The notes: generated from the letters alone by a model not told the origin. A stretch of DNA of 64,000 nt from an uncultured Paracoccaceae bacterium (GCA_947489445.1 CANLDN010000005.1:62001-126000), one strand, 5' to 3'. Counted from the stretch's first letter, positions 50,659 through 60,479 are shown. Translations and numbers: made by a program.

Positions 50659-51600
50659 ATGGCCCCGCGCAAGATCATCATCGACACCGACCCTGGACAA
50701 GACGACGCCGTCGCGATCCTGCTTGCCCTCGCCTCGCCGGAGGATATCGACCTGTTGGGAATCACCGCCGTGGCAGGCAACGTGCCCCTTGAACTGACGG
50801 CCAAGAATGCGCGCATCGTCTGCGAACTGGCGGGCAAACCGGAAACCCGTGTCTTCGCCGGTTGCGACAAGCCGATGAAACGCAAGCTGGTCACGGCGGA
50901 ACATGTGCATGGCAAAACCGGTCTTGATGGCCCACAGATGCAAGACCCGACCATGCCTCTGCAGGATCAGCACGGCGTTGATTTCATTATCGAAACCCTG
51001 CGCAGCGAACCCAGCGGCGCGGTCACCATCTGCCCCATCGGACCGCTGACCAACATCGCCACAGCCTTTGAACGCGCCCCTGATATCATCCCCCGCATTC
51101 AGGAAATCGTCCTGATGGGTGGCGCTTATTTTGAGGTGGGCAACATCACGCCCGCCGCCGAATTCAACATCTATGTTGACCCCGAGGCCGCCAAAATCGT
51201 TTTTGGCTCCGGCGTCCCGCTGACGGTTATGCCCTTAGATGTCACTCATAAAGCACTGACCACCAAACCGCGCGTCGACGCCTTTCGCGCGATGCATAGC
51301 AAAGTCGGCGATCATGTTGCCGCATGGACCGATTTCTTTGAACGGTTCGACATGGAAAAATATGGCTCAGAAGGCGCGCCGCTGCACGACCCTTGCACCA
51401 TCGCCTATCTGATCGAACCACAACTGTTCAAAGGGCGGCACATCAATGTAGAGATCGAAACACAGTCGGACCTGACACTTGGCATGACCGTCGCCGATTG
51501 GTGGCGAATCACGGACCGCCCCAAGAACGCAATGTTCATGAACGACATCGACGCGGCAGGCTTTTACGCCCTGTTGGCCGGTCGTCTGGCGCGGCTATGA
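50659..51600 (+). CDS. Nucleoside hydrolase
   Basis: A 313-residue N-ribohydrolase of the IunH type that splits ribonucleosides to base and ribose for salvage. The calcium-binding start is IIIDTDPGQDDAVAILLAL, with later GPLTNIATAFERAP, MGGAYFEVGNITPAAEFNIYVDPEAA and HDPCTIAYLI. Specificity is not assigned. Its stop overlaps the selO ATG by four bases; the previous small gene ends 57 bases before. Confidence 0.93.
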   Translation: MAPRKIIIDTDPGQDDAVAILLALASPEDIDLLGITAVAGNVPLELTAKNARIVCELAGKPETRVFAGCDKPMKRKLVTAEHVHGKTGLDGPQMQDPTMPLQDQHGVDFIIETLRSEPSGAVTICPIGPLTNIATAFERAPDIIPRIQEIVLMGGAYFEVGNITPAAEFNIYVDPEAAKIVFGSGVPLTVMPLDVTHKALTTKPRVDAFRAMHSKVGDHVAAWTDFFERFDMEKYGSEGAPLHDPCTIAYLIEPQLFKGRHINVEIETQSDLTLGMTVADWWRITDRPKNAMFMNDIDAAGFYALLAGRLARL

Positions 51601-52991
51601 AAATACCGTTCGACAACAGCTATTTCCGGCTGCCGGCACAGATGTTCACCGCACAACTGCCAACGCCGGTAAATGATCCCCAAATCATTGCAACGAATGA
51701 CGCATTGGCCACCAAACTTGGCATCGACATCAGTGCAACCGATGCCGTCAACATATTCGCGGGCAACAGCATTCCAGAAGGTGCGGCCCCCCTCGCCCAG
51801 GCCTATGCAGGTCACCAATTCGGCAATTGGAACCCGCAACTTGGCGATGGTCGCGCGATCCTGCTGGGCGAGGTGATCGACGCTGACGGTATCCGCCGCG
51901 ATATCCAATTGAAGGGTGCGGGCCCAACCCCCTTTTCACGCCGTGGTGATGGCCGCGCGTGGCTGGGGCCCGTGATGCGCGAGTATCTCGTGAGTGAAGC
52001 GATGCATGCCATGGGCGTCCCTACGACCCGCGCTTTGGCCGCCGTCACCACCGGCGAACCCGTCTATCGTGAGGAAGCGCTTCCAGGCGCAATTATCACC
52101 CGTGTCGCCCAAAGTCATATCCGTGTCGGCACCTTCCAGTTCTTCGCCGCACGCGGTGACATCGAAGCATTGCAAGCCCTTACCGACCATGTAATCACCC
52201 GACATTATCCTGAGGCGGACGGTCCGGCAGCTCTGCTTGATCTGGTGATCGCACGTTACGCAAAACTCATCGCGAAATGGATGGGCCTTGGTTTCATTCA
52301 TGGGGTGATGAACACCGACAATGTGTCCATCGCGGGGGAAACCATCGACTATGGCCCCTGCGCCTTTATGGACGATTTCCATCCTGACAGCGTCTTCAGC
52401 GCCATCGACCAATACGGGCGTTACGCTTATTCGAACCAACCCGCCATCGGGGCTTGGAACATGGCGCAATTTGCCACCGCTCTGATCCCGCTAATGCCGG
52501 ATCGGGACAAGGCGATTGAGGATTTCACCGCTGCCGTGCACCGTTTACCCGTCACCTATGAACAAGCATGGCTGGAGGTCTTTGGCGCAAAACTGGGGCT
52601 GTCTGACCCGACCGAAGAGGACCGCACGCTGATCGATGACCTCCTCACGCTGATGACGAAAGATAGCGCTGATTTTACCAATGTTTTTGCACATATGGGT
52701 CAAACTACCGCGCGCGATCAGTTTCTCGACCGTGATGCATTTGATGCGTGGGACGCCCGCAGACAAGCCCGCGCGGCACCAGATGCCGCTGCAATGATGG
52801 CCAATGCGAACCCACAGATCATCCCGCGCAACCACCGGGTTGAGGAAGCCATTATAGCTGGACGCGGCGGCGATATGGCCCCATTCCACGCACTGCTTGC
52901 GGCTGTCACACAACCCTATGTGTATAATGCCGACTATGCCCGCGCTCCAACGACCGACGAACGGGTCACGCGAACTTTCTGCGGGACCTGA
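51597..52991 (+). CDS. selO: Protein adenylyltransferase SelO (YdiU family)
   Basis: A 464-residue pseudokinase-fold enzyme that transfers AMP to proteins. Motifs: AQAYAGHQFGNWNPQLGDGR, QLKGAGPTPFSRRGDGRA, GLGFIHGVMNTDNVSIAGETIDYGPCAFMD (ATP/metal-binding Asn and Asp), and the C-terminal FCGT. The ATG at 51597 overlaps the nucleoside hydrolase stop. The frame stays open upstream to 51393 but that part is the hydrolase in another frame. Overlaps the convergent EamA gene by 26 bases. Confidence 0.95.
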   Translation: MKIPFDNSYFRLPAQMFTAQLPTPVNDPQIIATNDALATKLGIDISATDAVNIFAGNSIPEGAAPLAQAYAGHQFGNWNPQLGDGRAILLGEVIDADGIRRDIQLKGAGPTPFSRRGDGRAWLGPVMREYLVSEAMHAMGVPTTRALAAVTTGEPVYREEALPGAIITRVAQSHIRVGTFQFFAARGDIEALQALTDHVITRHYPEADGPAALLDLVIARYAKLIAKWMGLGFIHGVMNTDNVSIAGETIDYGPCAFMDDFHPDSVFSAIDQYGRYAYSNQPAIGAWNMAQFATALIPLMPDRDKAIEDFTAAVHRLPVTYEQAWLEVFGAKLGLSDPTEEDRTLIDDLLTLMTKDSADFTNVFAHMGQTTARDQFLDRDAFDAWDARRQARAAPDAAAMMANANPQIIPRNHRVEEAIIAGRGGDMAPFHALLAAVTQPYVYNADYARAPTTDERVTRTFCGT

Positions 52992-53865
52992 CGGGCCGGT
53001 TGATCAACAATATCCCAATGGCGACCAGCACCAAGGCACCGATCAAGTTCGGGCCGATCTCCTCACCCAAAAGCAACCAGCCAAGTGCGACGCTCAACAC
53101 CGGTGAGAGAAAGCTGAATGATGCCACACCAGACGCCGGATAGATCGACAACAGCCAAAGCCAGAAGATAAACCCGGCACTTACGACGACGACGATCTGG
53201 AACAACAGACCCGCAATATGGACCGGAGCCAGATCGCGAATGAACGGCCCAAAGAAGAATGCCGCCACCAACAAGATCGGGGCGGAGACGGCAACCTGCC
53301 AGAAGAGTTGTATCTCCGGGCGAACCCGCGCCAACGGAGACGCCTTGGCGATGATCGCCGTGACAGCCCAGCCCAGCGCCGCACCAAGTGCGGCCAAATC
53401 ACCCCAGATACTGCCCGTCGCATCATCCCGACTTAGGATCGCCCAGGCCACACCTGCAACTGCCAAGCCAAGGCCAAGCGCCTTGAGCGGTGTGATCTTG
53501 TCATCAGGCATGAAAAAATGTGCCATCAGCGCCAACCACACCGGCATCGAATAAAAGATAACGCTCGCCCGGCTGACAGCCGTCAGATCAAGGGCGACGA
53601 AAAGACACAGAAACTCAAAGGCAAAGACAATCCCGACAATGGCTCCGGCAAGCCGCGTACCCGGTTCGAACCGCAGCGGAATGCCCCGCCACCGTAGCCA
53701 TAGCCAAATGCAAATCACCGCCCCCGCCGACCGCACACCAGCAAAGAAAACAGGCTGCAAGCCACCATTGGTGACCTTGATCACAACCTGATTGAATGCC
53801 AGCAGCAGCGCGAAACCAGTGAGAGCAACCGCGCCAAAAAGATCAATCTGGGATTTCCGTTCCAT
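52966..53865 (-). CDS. DMT superfamily (EamA) transporter
   Basis: A 299-residue membrane protein with ten helices in two EamA repeats (GAVALTGFALLLAFNQVVIK to the first repeat end; AALGAALGWAVTAIIAKASP starting the second). EamA proteins export or import small metabolites; the substrate is unknown. The ATG at 53865 (MERKSQIDLFG) is preferred over a TTG at 53895. It follows the DUF3179 gene after 42 bases on the same strand. Confidence 0.88.
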   Translation of the reverse strand: MERKSQIDLFGAVALTGFALLLAFNQVVIKVTNGGLQPVFFAGVRSAGAVICIWLWLRWRGIPLRFEPGTRLAGAIVGIVFAFEFLCLFVALDLTAVSRASVIFYSMPVWLALMAHFFMPDDKITPLKALGLGLAVAGVAWAILSRDDATGSIWGDLAALGAALGWAVTAIIAKASPLARVRPEIQLFWQVAVSAPILLVAAFFFGPFIRDLAPVHIAGLLFQIVVVVSAGFIFWLWLLSIYPASGVASFSFLSPVLSVALGWLLLGEEIGPNLIGALVLVAIGILLINRPVRSRRKFA

Positions 53866-53907
53866 CCGCGCACCAGAAGCACGCGGAAGGGTCAAGTCAA
53901 GGACAGA

Positions 53908-54873
53908 TCACTGCCCTAACATCCATTCACCCTCGGGCCAGAAGGCATGGAACGCAAAGGCGAACATCACGTCATGGGGCAAGTCAGCACCAGCGGCATT
54001 CTTGACCCGCACATTGCCGACTTCTTTACCCGCCGCTAGCCGATCAGTATCTAATGCAGATGCCTGCCCTTCGGTCCAGCTGAGTGTCACGCCCTCTTCC
54101 ATCACTTCCCCCTGCTCGGCCAGCCGTGTCAGCGGCCATGCCCGGTCGCCAACACGCACCACACGGGCGAGTGCCGGTATGTCATGGGGTGGCAGTTCCC
54201 CCGAATATAGAAACGGACGCGAGGAACTGTCGTAGCGCACATAAGGATTGGCCCCGTAATTGCGGCGGTGGTTGGGCTGATCCATTACCAGACCATCCGG
54301 ATTACGGGTCGTGAACGCCTCCCAGCTTTCCATCCAACTGGGCAGGCTGTCGAGTTCCATGCCCGTCAGCTCACCGACGATCCCTTCACCAATGGCCTGC
54401 TGCCACCAACTTTCGGTCTGACGGTCATACATCACCATATCGGAATTGCGTAGCTTGCCAGAAACACCGAAACTCAGCACCCCAGCCTCTGTGCGTCGGT
54501 CAAACGTGATGCCGGAATTACAAAGGGGACAGAAGGTTACCGCAACAGGAATACCGCCCACTTCATCGTTCACGATCTCATGCCAGGTCAGATAACGGAT
54601 CGGATAGGCGCGCGGTAACTCACCTTCTATTTCGAGTGTAATCACCGGCTCGCGCGGCGTCAGACGGTTTTCTTCGGATGCCGGTTTGAATTTAGGATTG
54701 TCGAGCGCCGGTATCCCATCCTTTGGTGGACCACCGGATAGAATGTCACCCCAGCTTTCGACACTTGTTTGCTCAAAATCTGTATTGGGCCACTCACTCG
54801 CCCAGAAATCCGGGCTGGCGATGGCGTTGCTGGCTGCCGTGCAAAGCGCTGCAATAAGGGGGATCAGGCGCAT
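53908..54873 (-). CDS. DUF3179 domain protein, secreted
   Basis: A 321-residue protein with a signal peptide (LIAALCTAASNAIAS) and a DUF3179 domain with its TFCPLCNSGITFDRRT (Cys-x2-Cys) and GKLRNSDMVMYDRQTESWWQQ signatures. The biochemical role of the family is not known to me; the CxxC may bind metal or do redox. It lies after a hairpin from the cyclophilin genes and before the EamA gene. Confidence 0.88.
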   Translation of the reverse strand: MRLIPLIAALCTAASNAIASPDFWASEWPNTDFEQTSVESWGDILSGGPPKDGIPALDNPKFKPASEENRLTPREPVITLEIEGELPRAYPIRYLTWHEIVNDEVGGIPVAVTFCPLCNSGITFDRRTEAGVLSFGVSGKLRNSDMVMYDRQTESWWQQAIGEGIVGELTGMELDSLPSWMESWEAFTTRNPDGLVMDQPNHRRNYGANPYVRYDSSSRPFLYSGELPPHDIPALARVVRVGDRAWPLTRLAEQGEVMEEGVTLSWTEGQASALDTDRLAAGKEVGNVRVKNAAGADLPHDVMFAFAFHAFWPEGEWMLGQ

Positions 54874-54922
54874 GGGTCTCTCCGCTTGGTTTCAAGGCAG
54901 AGTGGCCGATGCGGATCGGTAC

Positions 54923-54958
54923 GCCTAGCCCCCTCGCGGCAATGTGAGGGGCCTAGGC
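54923..54958 (-). terminator. Hairpin after the cyclophilin genes
   Basis: GCCTAGCCCCCTC (54923-54935) and GAGGGGCCTAGGC (54946-54958) form a 13-base stem with one mismatch and a ten-base loop, just past the periplasmic cyclophilin stop on the minus strand. No T run follows, so termination strength is uncertain. Confidence 0.6.
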
Positions 54959-54965
54959 AATTTCG

Positions 54966-55511
54966 TTATTCAGTGACGCGCACGGTCTTCATGACATCTG
55001 GTGCACCAACGACGGATCCGTTTGGACCGGTGCCACGTTTGATCGCATCAACAATGTCCATACCAGCGGTCACTTCGCCAACAACGGTATATTGGCCGTT
55101 CAGGAAATAGCCGGGTTCAAACATGATAAAGAACTGACTGTTGGCAGAATTGGGATTCTGTGCGCGTGCCATACCCACAATGCCCCGTTCGAACGGCTGG
55201 TCCGTAAACTCTGCCGGGATGTCATCAAACTGCGACCCGCCGGTGCCCGCGCGGGACAGATCACCACCCATCACGCCATTCTGTACGTCACCCGTTTGGG
55301 CCATGAAGCCGTCGATGACGCGATGGAACACGACGCCGTCATAATCGCCAGCCTCTGCAATGGCCGCGATCTGTGCTGTATGCAGGGGGGCGGTTTCTTC
55401 AAACAGGTCGATGACAATCGTTCCATTCGCCTCGCCTTCGATATCAATTTCCAGACCCGCGCTCAGCGCAGGTGTGGCCATGACCGCGAGTATGGCTGCA
55501 AACTTATACAT
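54966..55511 (-). CDS. Periplasmic cyclophilin-type peptidyl-prolyl isomerase
   Basis: A 181-residue cyclophilin with a signal peptide (AAILAVMATPALSA). The active-site pattern is FHRVIDGFMAQTGD, GMARAQNPNSANSQFFIMFE and LNGQYTVVGEV; it is a paralogue of the cytoplasmic enzyme upstream, whose stop overlaps this start by eight bases. Helps proline isomerisation in the periplasm. Confidence 0.93.
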   Translation of the reverse strand: MYKFAAILAVMATPALSAGLEIDIEGEANGTIVIDLFEETAPLHTAQIAAIAEAGDYDGVVFHRVIDGFMAQTGDVQNGVMGGDLSRAGTGGSQFDDIPAEFTDQPFERGIVGMARAQNPNSANSQFFIMFEPGYFLNGQYTVVGEVTAGMDIVDAIKRGTGPNGSVVGAPDVMKTVRVTE

Positions 55512-56010
55512 CAGCCGCCACCTTGACGCTGATCATCCGGTCAGGGTTCATCGGCGGCTCACCCTTCATGATGGCATCCACATGTTCCATGCCGGACACA
55601 ACCTGCCCATAGACGGTGTACTGCCCGTTCAGGAAATCATTGTCCTTGAAGTTGATAAAGAACTGACTGTTGGCCGAGTTGGGGTTTTGCGACCGGGCAG
55701 CGCCCAATGATCCGCGTGCATGTGGAACTTTGGAAAACTCCGCTGGCAGATCGGGCATATCTGATCCGCCTGTCCCGGCACGGCCAATGTTAAAGTCCTT
55801 TTCCATATTCCCGTTGGCCACATCACCAGTTTGCGCCATGAACCCGTCAATGACCCGGTGAAAACACACGTTGTCATAAGCACCGGAACGGGCCAGCTCT
55901 TTCATCCGCGCCGTGTGTTGTGGGGCGACATCGGGCAGCAGCTCGATGATCACATCGCCGTCTTTGAGGGTCATGATGATCGTGTTTTCGGGATCTTTGA
56001 TATCGGCCAT
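55504..56010 (-). CDS. Cytoplasmic cyclophilin-type peptidyl-prolyl isomerase
   Basis: A 168-residue cyclophilin without a signal peptide (MADIKDPENTIIMTLKDGDV). Active-site residues FHRVIDGFMAQTGD, GAARSQNPNSANSQFFINF and FLNGQYTVYGQV. The ATG at 56010 has AAGGAGTGCCCC above; the longer frame to 56154 is not family-like. Paired with the periplasmic copy, a duplication typical of the clade. Divergent from pgk. Confidence 0.94.
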   Translation of the reverse strand: MADIKDPENTIIMTLKDGDVIIELLPDVAPQHTARMKELARSGAYDNVCFHRVIDGFMAQTGDVANGNMEKDFNIGRAGTGGSDMPDLPAEFSKVPHARGSLGAARSQNPNSANSQFFINFKDNDFLNGQYTVYGQVVSGMEHVDAIMKGEPPMNPDRMISVKVAADV

Positions 56011-56138
56011 GGGGCACTCCTTACCTATACGTTGGGGTCTGACATATTGCGCGCAGGCACAATTGCCAAGCCGGTCTGGTTGACCTTGGCCGCCCATTGC
56101 CGCAACTAAGCCGTGAACTGGACCTTGGGAGAGCGTAA

Positions 56139-57323
56139 ATGGCTTGGAAAACACTCGATGATATGGATTTTGACGGCAAACGCGCGCTGGTACGTGTCGA
56201 TATCAACGTGCCGGTCGAAGATGGCGTCGTTACAGACACCACGCGGATTGATCGCATTGTACCAACCGTTGACGACATCCAGGCCAAGGGTGGCATGGTC
56301 ATCCTGATGGCGCATTTTGGCAGACCGAAAGGTCAGGTCGTCCCGGAGATGTCGCTGGAAATTATCGCGCCGGCCGTGGCTGATGTACTTGGGTTGCCAG
56401 TGACATGGGTCGATTCCGACTATGCTGATGCGGTTTCCGAGATGGAGGGCGACGAAGTATTGTTGCTCGAAAATCTACGTTTCAATCCGGGCGAAGAAAA
56501 GAATGATGAAGGCTTTGCCAAGCGGTTGGCCAGTCTTGGTGATATCTATGTGAATGATGCGTTTTCTGCCGCGCATCGAGCCCACGCCAGTACAGAGGCG
56601 ATCGCCAAACTTCTCCCGGCATGCGCAGGCCGTTTGATGGCAGAAGAGCTTGGCGCGCTGGAAAAGGCGCTGGGTACACCAGAACGGCCCGTCGTCGCAG
56701 TTGTTGGCGGGGCGAAAGTATCGACCAAGCTGGATTTGCTCGGCAATCTGGTCAGCAAGGTCGATCATTTGGTCATCGGCGGCGGCATGGCGAACACATT
56801 TCTGGCCGCGCAAGGGATCAACGTTGGAAAATCGCTTTGCGAACATGATCTGGCAGACACTGCGCGTGATATCCTGGCCAAGGCGGAGGCGGCAGGTTGC
56901 GAGATCATTTTGCCTCGCGACATCGTTGTCGCCCGTGAGTTCAAGGCTGGTGCCGACAGCGAAACCTGCGCGCCCGATGCCTGCCCCGACGACGCGATGA
57001 TCCTTGACGCAGGCCCTGCGACGGTGGCGTATATCAGCGAGGTGCTGGAGGGCGCGAAAACACTTGTGTGGAATGGCCCATTGGGTGCGTTTGAAATCGC
57101 GCCGTTCGATACCGCGACAAATGCGGCGGCCGTCAAAGCCGCGGAGTTGTCCAAGGCTGGCAAGCTGATCTCTGTTGCCGGTGGTGGTGATACTGTTGCC
57201 GCACTCAATCAGGCAGGTGCGGCTGATGATTTCACCTATATCTCAACGGCGGGCGGCGCATTTCTGGAATGGATGGAAGGCAAGACCCTGCCCGGTGTCG
57301 CAGCACTTGGCGAGCATCTCTAA
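56139..57323 (+). CDS. pgk: Phosphoglycerate kinase
   Basis: A 394-residue glycolytic/gluconeogenic kinase interconverting 1,3-bisphosphoglycerate and 3-phosphoglycerate. Seen: [66 protein letters not shown] and [14 protein letters not shown] 56139 after TGGGAGAGCGTAA. Followed by a large secreted protein gene, then fba. Confidence 0.97.
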   Translation: MAWKTLDDMDFDGKRALVRVDINVPVEDGVVTDTTRIDRIVPTVDDIQAKGGMVILMAHFGRPKGQVVPEMSLEIIAPAVADVLGLPVTWVDSDYADAVSEMEGDEVLLLENLRFNPGEEKNDEGFAKRLASLGDIYVNDAFSAAHRAHASTEAIAKLLPACAGRLMAEELGALEKALGTPERPVVAVVGGAKVSTKLDLLGNLVSKVDHLVIGGGMANTFLAAQGINVGKSLCEHDLADTARDILAKAEAAGCEIILPRDIVVAREFKAGADSETCAPDACPDDAMILDAGPATVAYISEVLEGAKTLVWNGPLGAFEIAPFDTATNAAAVKAAELSKAGKLISVAGGGDTVAALNQAGAADDFTYISTAGGAFLEWMEGKTLPGVAALGEHL

Positions 57324-57331
57324 ATCAAAAC

Positions 57332-57353
57332 TTGAATTATGAACATAGTTCAA
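57332..57353. promoter_or_regulatory. Imperfect palindrome after pgk
   Basis: A 22-base element with arms TTGAATTATGA (57332-57342) and ACATAGTTCAA (57343-57353), nine of eleven pairs matching. It sits 8 bases after the pgk stop and 32 bases before the next start, so it may be an operator for that gene or a weak terminator. Confidence 0.4.
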
Positions 57354-57384
57354 TTATGTGACAATTGTCCAAAGGAGTTTACCA

Positions 57385-58995
57385 ATGAAACACATTACTG
57401 TCCTTTCCGCCTGCTCAGCCATTGTACTGATCACGGCCGCGCCTGTACTCGCACAGGACCGTGACCCGCAGGCCTCATTTGCAGAATTCTTTAGCCCTGA
57501 CCGCATCGCGATGGCCATCGCCAACACCGTCATTTCAGGCATTCGCACACGGATGGAATTGCAATACGACCATCTTTCGGCTGATCCGATGCGCGGCGTC
57601 GTCTCAATCTCCGGGATCGTTGCGCGGCCATTGCTGCCTTATGATCAGGCCCGTCAGTGTGAAGTAACGATTGAGCGTGCGACCCTGAGCAGCGATCTCG
57701 CCCACCCGTTTCAATCCACGGCCGAGCTGAACCTCAATCTCATCGGTGCCAAGGCCAGCCTTGCCTGCGTCGAACGTGATGTTGCGCTGGCGCTGCGCAC
57801 CGCTGGTTATAAGGACTTACCGCTCGATCAATTCAAAATTCGGGCCAGCTACGCCTATCCTACTGGCGAAACGGCAGTTGACAGTACCATCGCAATCAAT
57901 GGCTTTGCCGTTCTTGATTACTCGGCGAGTGGCACAATCCTGCCCCGCCTGAGCGACTTTGGGTATCCCGGTGATCCCGCCATCCGCATCACCCGCGCCG
58001 TTGCCACATTGAAAGACGACGGCGGCTGGTCGGCGATTTCTCAGGTGCTTCCTGAAAATCTGCGTGATCCTGTCACAATCCGCGAACTGGGTACCGAAGC
58101 CGTATCCCAGTTCTTGAGCGACGGTGGTCTGCGTCCACTTGGCGCCGTGGAGCGGAACTTTGTCGGTGACCTGATGGGCGAGGTTGAACAATTCGTCGCC
58201 GATCCGGGCGAGATTACGGTTCAGGCTGATCTGCCCCCCGGCGGCATCGTGATTGAGCCAGATATGTATGAAGCCCCGCAATTATTGATCGCAGCACTTG
58301 GTTTGCAGGCGCGCAGCACGCCGCTTGCCCGGACCCAGCTTCTGTCAGTTGCCGATCTCGCCGCGATCCAGTCGCCGGGCGACCTGACACCAGCAGAGCG
58401 GATCGATTTCGCTATCGCCTTGTTGGACGGCAACGGCGTGCCCCGCAGCGCTGCACTGGTTCCCGATTTGCTCTTGCCGCTTCTGGATGAAGAAAACGTG
58501 GCTGGCCCGGCAGCCGTGCTGTTGGCGCGGGCGACACAGGAAAATGATGTGCCAACCGCCTACGGCTACGCATTGATTGCTGCGGCCTCAGCCATGCCAA
58601 GCGCAGTTGCACAATTGGACCGGTTGGAAGCGCAGATGACCACACAAGCTGTTCTGACGGCACAATCCGACTTTTTGACCCAAACCAATGCGCCCGCTCC
58701 GATCACACGCATATCCGGCGATGATCCGCGTGATTTGCGCCGGTTGGCGCTGGCACATTTCACCGGTTCCGGTGAAGGGCGGTCCTATGCGCGGGCATAC
58801 TACTACGCATTGTTGGCGGAAGCGGCGGGTGACATCGCCGCAACATCGTTGCGCGAAGAGATCGAAGCGCGCTTTGGCGCCCGTGGGCCGGAGGTCGCAC
58901 GGGCCTGGAGTAGTATCGCAGCAGAGATGCAGCAACAGGCGATTACGGACTGGATTACCGCCGATTTGCCCAGCGCGTACCTGACACAGAACTAA
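57385..58995 (+). CDS. Large secreted protein of unknown function
   Basis: A 536-residue exported protein with a signal peptide (MKHITVLSACSAIVLITAAP ... LAQ). The central part is beta-rich (GVVSISGIVARPLLPYDQAR, CEVTIERATLSSDLAHPF) and the C-terminal quarter reads like helical Sel1-type repeats (YGYALIAAASAMPSAVAQLD, ARAYYYALLAEAAGDIAATS). I do not recognise a family. ATG 57385 follows AAAGGAGTTTACC. Positioned between pgk and fba, both glycolytic, but nothing in the protein links it to that pathway. Confidence 0.8.
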   Translation: MKHITVLSACSAIVLITAAPVLAQDRDPQASFAEFFSPDRIAMAIANTVISGIRTRMELQYDHLSADPMRGVVSISGIVARPLLPYDQARQCEVTIERATLSSDLAHPFQSTAELNLNLIGAKASLACVERDVALALRTAGYKDLPLDQFKIRASYAYPTGETAVDSTIAINGFAVLDYSASGTILPRLSDFGYPGDPAIRITRAVATLKDDGGWSAISQVLPENLRDPVTIRELGTEAVSQFLSDGGLRPLGAVERNFVGDLMGEVEQFVADPGEITVQADLPPGGIVIEPDMYEAPQLLIAALGLQARSTPLARTQLLSVADLAAIQSPGDLTPAERIDFAIALLDGNGVPRSAALVPDLLLPLLDEENVAGPAAVLLARATQENDVPTAYGYALIAAASAMPSAVAQLDRLEAQMTTQAVLTAQSDFLTQTNAPAPITRISGDDPRDLRRLALAHFTGSGEGRSYARAYYYALLAEAAGDIAATSLREEIEARFGARGPEVARAWSSIAAEMQQQAITDWITADLPSAYLTQN

Positions 58996-59003
58996 ACGCA
59001 CGC

Positions 59004-59038
59004 TGTTTGCGATAACATCGGACCCGGTTGCGCTAACA
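59004..59038. promoter_or_regulatory. Two LacI-type operator-like sites before fba
   Basis: TGTTTGCGATAACA (59004-59017) matches 12 of 14 positions of the edd palindrome TGTTAGCGCTAACA, and CGGTTGCGCTAACA (59025-59038) matches 11 of 14. They are 21 bases apart, two helical turns, and lie 68-102 bases above the fba start. The second overlaps the hairpin at 59023-59052. Confidence 0.5.
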
Positions 59039-59052
59039 CATTTGCAACCGGG
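59023..59052 (+). terminator. Hairpin downstream of the secreted-protein gene
   Basis: CCCGGTTGC (59023-59031) and GCAACCGGG (59044-59052) pair perfectly with 12 bases between. It may end transcription of the upstream gene, though no T run follows, or be part of the fba control region. Confidence 0.45.
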
Positions 59053-59105
59053 TTCACCCGCGCCTATCGGTTTGGAAACGATGCTAAAACCCAAAGGTCG
59101 CACAG

Positions 59106-60035
59106 ATGAAAACCACCAAAATCGTCCAACGCATTCTTGCCAATTACGAAGGGGAAACACCCGGCGTAAAGGCCAATCTGGCACGCATCTTGATGAACGG
59201 TCGGCTCGGCGGCACCGGCAAAATGATCATCCTGCCAGTCGATCAGGGGTTTGAACATGGACCTGCGCGGTCGTTTGCACCGAATACGCCCGCCTATGAT
59301 CCGCATTACCATTACCAACTGGCGATAGATGCGGGGCTAAACGCCTATGCGGCCCCACTTGGCATGATTGAAGCTGGGGCTGACAGTTTTGCCGGACAAA
59401 TCCCGACGATCCTGAAAGTGAACTCAGCCAACTCGCTCATCCCGGGTGACGCGCCAAAAACACAGGCCATTACCGCTTCGGTTGACGATGCGTTGCGGCT
59501 GGGGTGTTCGGCGATCGGCTTTACGGTCTATCCCGGCTCATCCGCAGCCTTGGACATGTTTGGCGACATCGCAGAGATGCGCAAGGAGGCGGCCGCCAAA
59601 GGTGTTGCCACCGTCATCTGGTCCTATCCACGGGGCGAGGCGCTGGATAAGGATGGTGAAACCGCCATTGATATCGCCGCTTATGCGGCCCAGATCGCCG
59701 CACTTTTGGGCGCGCATATTATCAAGATCAAACTCAGCACCGACCACCTGAGCCTAAGCGAGGCTAAGAAAGTCTATCAGGCCGAAGGCGTCGACATCGC
59801 GACCCAAGCCGCGCGCGTGCGGCACTGCGTGCAAAGCGCCTTTGACGGACGGCGGTTGATGGTCTTTTCCGGCGGCGCCGCCAAAGGTGTCGATGCCGTT
59901 TTTGACGACGCACGGGCCATCCGTGACGGTGGTGGCAACGGATCCATCATAGGGCGCAACTCTTTCCAGCGGGACAAGGCCGATGCCTTAGCGATGTTGG
60001 GCAAGCTGGTCGACATCTATCGCGGGAAAGCCTGA
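59106..60035 (+). CDS. fba: Class I fructose-bisphosphate aldolase (DhnA type)
   Basis: A 309-residue Schiff-base aldolase of the archaeal/DhnA type. N-terminal region VDQGFEHGPARSF (bacterial DhnA), the lysine in HIIKIKLST and SGGAAKGVDAVFDD near the end with the phosphate site. Catalyses cleavage or formation of fructose 1,6-bisphosphate. Start ATG 59106 follows AAAGGTCGCACAG. In an organism using edd-eda it is likely to serve gluconeogenesis (inference). Confidence 0.93.
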   Translation: MKTTKIVQRILANYEGETPGVKANLARILMNGRLGGTGKMIILPVDQGFEHGPARSFAPNTPAYDPHYHYQLAIDAGLNAYAAPLGMIEAGADSFAGQIPTILKVNSANSLIPGDAPKTQAITASVDDALRLGCSAIGFTVYPGSSAALDMFGDIAEMRKEAAAKGVATVIWSYPRGEALDKDGETAIDIAAYAAQIAALLGAHIIKIKLSTDHLSLSEAKKVYQAEGVDIATQAARVRHCVQSAFDGRRLMVFSGGAAKGVDAVFDDARAIRDGGGNGSIIGRNSFQRDKADALAMLGKLVDIYRGKA

Positions 60036-60067
60036 TCCCTATTTCGCGGATGCGCAAATTAGGGGAT
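60035..60067 (+). terminator. Hairpin after fba
   Basis: ATCCC (60035-60039) and GGGAT (60063-60067), with further TA/TA and TTT/AAA pairing inside, form an imperfect hairpin right at the fba stop. No T run. Weak terminator or chance. Confidence 0.3.
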
Positions 60068-60137
60068 TCACATTGCGATTCGTTTGTGCGATTCTCTGCC
60101 TCAGTCACCCGTAAGAGGTGACAGATGAGGCAAACAC

Positions 60138-60437
60138 ATGTTGCGACGTAATCGCCCCCCTATGGGCGCATTGTTCTATTTTTTGGGTGCCTTGATGCTG
60201 GGGCTCTATTTTACCTTTGCCGCCGTGCAAGGGGATTACGGCCTGTTCAAAAGGATCGAGGTCCAGTCCGAAGGCGATGCGCTTGAGGTTGAGCTTGCTG
60301 CATTGCGGGAAGAGGTCGCGCGAATGGAAAACCTGACCACACGTTTGTCTGATAACTTCCTTGACCTTGATCTGCTGGATGAACAGGCGCGTGATGTGTT
60401 GGGCCTGATCCGCGCGGACGAGGTCGTTATCCGCTAG
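60138..60437 (+). CDS. FtsB/DivIC-family septum formation initiator
   Basis: A 99-residue bitopic protein: membrane helix about 11-28 (ALFYFLGALMLGLYFTFAAV) and a coiled coil (LEVELAALREEVARMENLTTRLSDN), followed by LDLDLLDEQARDVLGLIRADEVVI, typical of alphaproteobacterial FtsB/DivIC. It should act in the FtsQBL complex at the division septum. It stands between fba and pdhA, as in other Rhodobacteraceae. Confidence 0.88.
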   Translation: MLRRNRPPMGALFYFLGALMLGLYFTFAAVQGDYGLFKRIEVQSEGDALEVELAALREEVARMENLTTRLSDNFLDLDLLDEQARDVLGLIRADEVVIR

Positions 60438-60462
60438 GCGCAAACCAGCTATGATGAATGGG

Positions 60463-60479
60463 AGTGACGGAACGTCACT
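60463..60479 (+). terminator. Short hairpin after the FtsB-like gene
   Basis: AGTGACG (60463-60469), GAA, CGTCACT (60473-60479), a perfect seven-base stem with a three-base loop, then TTTG. Possible terminator before the PDH promoter region. Confidence 0.45.

Noticed and set aside
51393..51596. Upstream extension of selO
   Set aside because: It is a shadow of the nucleoside hydrolase gene; ATGA overlap at 51597 fits the true start.
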